Positions 6,813 through 8,421 of a stretch of 8,421 nucleotides of DNA are shown here, one piece after another. Position 1 is the first letter of the stretch. Each line of letters starts with the position of its first letter. This DNA comes from Frankiaceae bacterium. Its GTDB lineage: Bacteria > Actinomycetota > Actinomycetes > Frankiales > Frankiaceae. Made by a program: the position numbers and the translations under genes. Location of the stretch: contig JAVEDQ010000405.1 in the NCBI GenBank assembly GCA_030840885.1, forward strand, positions 1 through 8,421, read 5' to 3'. The notes below the pieces were generated by a model. That model made no database searches. It saw nothing but the letters and a program-made list of their open reading frames with translations, and was not told the DNA's origin.

Positions 6813-7364
6813 ATGAGCAAGGACGACAAGGCCAATGAGGCTCGCGAGGGCCTCAAGGACGCACTCATCGGCAAGGCCAAGGAGGTTGCGGGCGCCGTCA
6901 CGAAGAACGACTCGCTGACCGCTGAGGGCCAGCTGCAGCAGACCGAGGCGACGAACCGTCGCGAGGCGACGGCGCAGGAGTCGCTCGCCGACGCCGAGCA
7001 GGCCGAGGCCGAGCAGAAGGTCGCGCGCGAGCGCCAGGAAGCCGAGCAGGAGCGCGCACAGGCGCGCCGCGAGGCCGCCGACGTCGCCAGCCGCGTCCAG
7101 CAGGACCGTGCCGGTGAGAAGTCGCAGGCCGAGCGGGACGCCGAGCGCCAGCGCGAGGCCGGCCAGAACGCCGCCGAGGCGCAGGCCCGTGGTCAGATCC
7201 GCGAGGTCACCCAGCAGACGCAGGCCGAGGTCAAGCAGGCCGAGCGGGCCGAGGCGCAGGCCGAGGGCGAGTACGTCGACAGCGTCGTCGTCGCCGGGGA
7301 CGAGCAGAAGACCGCCGAGCAGTTGCGCGCCGAGGCCGCCGCCCTCGGCGACCCGACATCCTGA
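6813..7364 (+). CDS. CsbD-like stress protein with charged helical tail
   Basis: The reading has 183 residues and starts at an ATG with AGGAG (6804-6808). Residues about 10-46 resemble the CsbD family: LKDALIGKAKEVAGAVTKND, then SLTAEGQLQQTEA, with the characteristic GKAKE-x-AG and L-x-AEG pattern. CsbD proteins are small, hydrophilic stress proteins of unknown mechanism. Residues about 47-150 are rich in A, E, Q and R without prolines, predicting a long helix or coiled coil. CAGGCCGAG recurs five times in this DNA (6999, 7125, 7221, 7236, 7257). A short segment with VDSVVVAGDEQKTAEQLRAE follows at 155-174. There is no signal peptide or membrane segment. The longer frame to 6714 is rejected because it would start inside the leader hairpin and lacks a ribosome site. 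It pairs with the next gene, 57 bp downstream. The CsbD call is fairly sure; the function is unknown. Confidence 0.82.
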   Translation: MSKDDKANEAREGLKDALIGKAKEVAGAVTKNDSLTAEGQLQQTEATNRREATAQESLADAEQAEAEQKVARERQEAEQERAQARREAADVASRVQQDRAGEKSQAERDAERQREAGQNAAEAQARGQIREVTQQTQAEVKQAERAEAQAEGEYVDSVVVAGDEQKTAEQLRAEAAALGDPTS

Positions 7365-7421
7365 CGCTCACCACACTCCCAGACTTTTCAGCCTGATTTC
7401 ACTAGTACCGCAAGGAGAACC

Positions 7422-8096
7422 ATGTCGTTGACCACCCTTCCCCGCAGCATCGGCCGCTTCGAGTACCGCCTGCTGCGCCGTCCGTCCGAGCTGCTCCAGC
7501 AGCGTTTCCTGGGCCGGTTCGCCGACGACGACCCGCGTCGCCTGTTCGTCGAGCGGACCCTGGGCAGCGCCGACGAGTTCGCCGGCCGGATCTTCCAGGA
7601 CGACGCCCTGCGCGTCCGCGGTACGAAGCTGAAGGAGCGCGCATCGCTGCTCGCCCAGGCCGCGACCCTCGAGGCCGACGCCAAGGCACGCAAGAGCGAG
7701 GCCGACGAGAAGCTCGACGCCGACAAGGCTGACGCCGAGCAGGCCCGCAAGGATGCCGTCAAGCAGCAGCAGGACGAGCTCGCCCAGGCGCGCAAGCAGG
7801 AGGCGCAGAACAAGGAGCAGGCCCGTAAGAAGGCCGAGGCCGACGCTGCCGCAAAGCAGAAGCAGGCCGACCAGAAGGCCCAGCAGCGCCTGCAGTCGGT
7901 CGACAACAGCCGCAAGCAGCAGGAGGCCAAGGCCGACGCCGAGAAGAAGAGGGCCGAGGAGGAGCGGGCCAGCAAGGTTCGCGACGCCAGTGAACAGCGC
8001 AAGGCCGCTGACACGCAGCGCAGCGAGGCCGAGCGGCTCGAGCAGCTCGCCAACGCCGAGAAGGAAGAGCGTCGCAAGGCACGCAACAACGCCTGA
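7422..8096 (+). CDS. Lys/Ala/Glu-rich coiled-coil protein of unknown function (often named IF2-like)
   Basis: The protein has 224 residues. Residues 1-70 form a distinct, less repetitive part: LPRSIGRFEYRLLRRPSELL, then RFADDDPRRLFVERTLGSAD, with two short arginine-rich amphipathic helices. Residues about 72-222 are almost entirely A, K, E, Q, R and D with no prolines or glycines, predicting one long charged coiled coil. No GTPase motifs are present, so names such as translation initiation factor IF-2 that I recall being attached to similar actinobacterial proteins would reflect only likeness to the Lys/Ala-rich IF2 N-terminal region. The ATG at 7422 follows AAGGAGA (7413-7419). There is no signal or membrane segment. 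It lies 57 bp after the CsbD-like gene, in the same direction, and before a strong terminator, so the two probably share a transcript. I infer a joint stress-related structural role; nothing in the sequence proves it. Confidence 0.85.
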   Translation: MSLTTLPRSIGRFEYRLLRRPSELLQQRFLGRFADDDPRRLFVERTLGSADEFAGRIFQDDALRVRGTKLKERASLLAQAATLEADAKARKSEADEKLDADKADAEQARKDAVKQQQDELAQARKQEAQNKEQARKKAEADAAAKQKQADQKAQQRLQSVDNSRKQQEAKADAEKKRAEEERASKVRDASEQRKAADTQRSEAERLEQLANAEKEERRKARNNA

Positions 8097-8113
8097 GCAA
8101 CGTCCGTAGCGTC

Positions 8114-8159
8114 AGCTGCCGTCCGCCGGATCATCCGGTGGGCGGCAGCTTTCGTTTGC
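8114..8159 (+). terminator. Strong intrinsic terminator
   Basis: AGCTGCCGTCCGCCGGAT (8114-8131) pairs with 8133-8150 over up to 17-18 positions with two G-U pairs and a tiny loop around TCA, followed by TTCGTTTG. It begins 18 bases after the coiled-coil gene stop and separates it from the convergent small gene. No A-rich run precedes the left arm, so it should act mainly on plus-strand transcripts. Confidence 0.9.
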
Positions 8160-8174
8160 TGTCAGCAGGACTGG

Positions 8175-8387
8175 TCAGCGCTGGCTGGGCGGCATGAACC
8201 GCTGGGCGCCCACGGGCCGCTGCGGCCGGGACAGTGCGACGCGGGACGCGGTGAAAAGGCCCAGCTCCACGACCACCGCAGCGACCGCGAGGATCAGGTT
8301 CTGCACGACGACGAGGAAGAAGACGACGGGTATCGCGGCGACCGTGATGGCCACCAGGCCGACACCGAGGCGTTGCCGCGGGCTCAT
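8175..8387 (-). CDS. Small two-helix membrane protein, unknown function
   Basis: The reading has 70 residues on the minus strand. It is a plausible real gene because hydrophobic residues are concentrated in two stretches, about 8-27 (GVGLVAITVAAIPVVFFLVV) and 30-47 (LILAVAAVVVELGLFTAS). These are flanked by basic residues at the N terminus (SPRQR) and in the C-terminal tail (SRVALSRPQRPVGAQRF). This predicts a hairpin in the inner membrane with both ends in the cytoplasm. The ATG at 8387 has a GAGG with short spacing (GATGAGGTC), a modest ribosome site. It converges on the coiled-coil gene, with the terminator between them. I recognise no family. The overlapping plus-strand reading at 8194-8400 is composition-driven and rejected. 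Confidence 0.6.
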   Translation of the reverse strand: MSPRQRLGVGLVAITVAAIPVVFFLVVVQNLILAVAAVVVELGLFTASRVALSRPQRPVGAQRFMPPSQR

Positions 8388-8421
8388 GACCTCATCGTAG
8401 TCCCGGGCGCGTTGCCGTGAG

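Noticed and set aside
6999..7265. CAGGCCGAG repeats as a possible mobile or CRISPR-like repeat
   Set aside because: They are irregularly spaced and in-frame Gln-Ala-Glu codons of a low-complexity helix, so coding bias explains them.
7388..8134. A 248-codon Ser/Ala/Cys-rich minus-strand frame
   Set aside because: It is the complement of the coiled-coil gene's Lys/Ala/Glu codons, has no ribosome site and overlaps the terminator.
1..8421. tRNA, rRNA, CRISPR array, insertion sequence or attachment site
   Set aside because: I saw no cloverleaf, regular repeat-spacer pattern, transposase or terminal inverted repeats. The window reads as ordinary chromosomal operons.

Overview
The window is high-GC DNA with actinobacterial character: most third codon positions are G or C, genes are tightly coupled, GTG starts occur, Shine-Dalgarno sites are strong, and the final gene pair (a CsbD-like protein and a Lys/Ala-rich coiled-coil protein) is of a type I associate with mycobacteria and relatives. 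The genus cannot be fixed from the sequence. From memory rather than a search, the muconate cycloisomerase most resembles the Mycobacterium smegmatis type.

Positions 1-4540 and on to about 6610 form a divergent cluster for aromatic degradation through the catechol branch of the 3-oxoadipate pathway. Leftward (minus strand) run catA (catechol 1,2-dioxygenase), benA and benB (oxygenase subunits of benzoate 1,2-dioxygenase); benB is cut by the left edge, and benC, benD and a transporter may lie beyond it. Rightward (plus strand) run catB (muconate cycloisomerase), catC (muconolactone isomerase), the two subunits of a 3-oxoadipate CoA-transferase (pcaI, pcaJ) and a carboxymuconolactone-decarboxylase-family protein. 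Together they carry benzoate to the ring diol, and catechol through cis,cis-muconate and muconolactone to 3-oxoadipate enol-lactone; they then activate 3-oxoadipate to its CoA ester. Three expected parts are absent: a recognisable enol-lactone hydrolase (catD/pcaD), the thiolase (pcaF), and any regulator. The 310-bp gap between catA and catB must hold both promoters and contains palindromes and repeats that could be operators.

After a 202-bp gap the content changes to what looks like a stress locus on the plus strand (6813-8096). It has a short protein with an N-terminal CsbD-like segment followed by a charged helical tail, then a 224-residue protein that is mostly predicted coiled coil. The gap has a candidate SigB/SigF-type promoter, with a 9-bp perfect inverted repeat starting about where transcription would begin. 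A strong intrinsic terminator at 8114-8159 ends the pair. A small two-helix membrane protein gene converges on it from the minus strand.

The pathway genes are individually familiar. The points most worth a second look are the MLE subtype, the CMD-family gene in a catechol-branch operon that lacks the hydrolase, the operator-like repeats between catA and catB, and the promoter/leader arrangement of the CsbD/coiled-coil pair.
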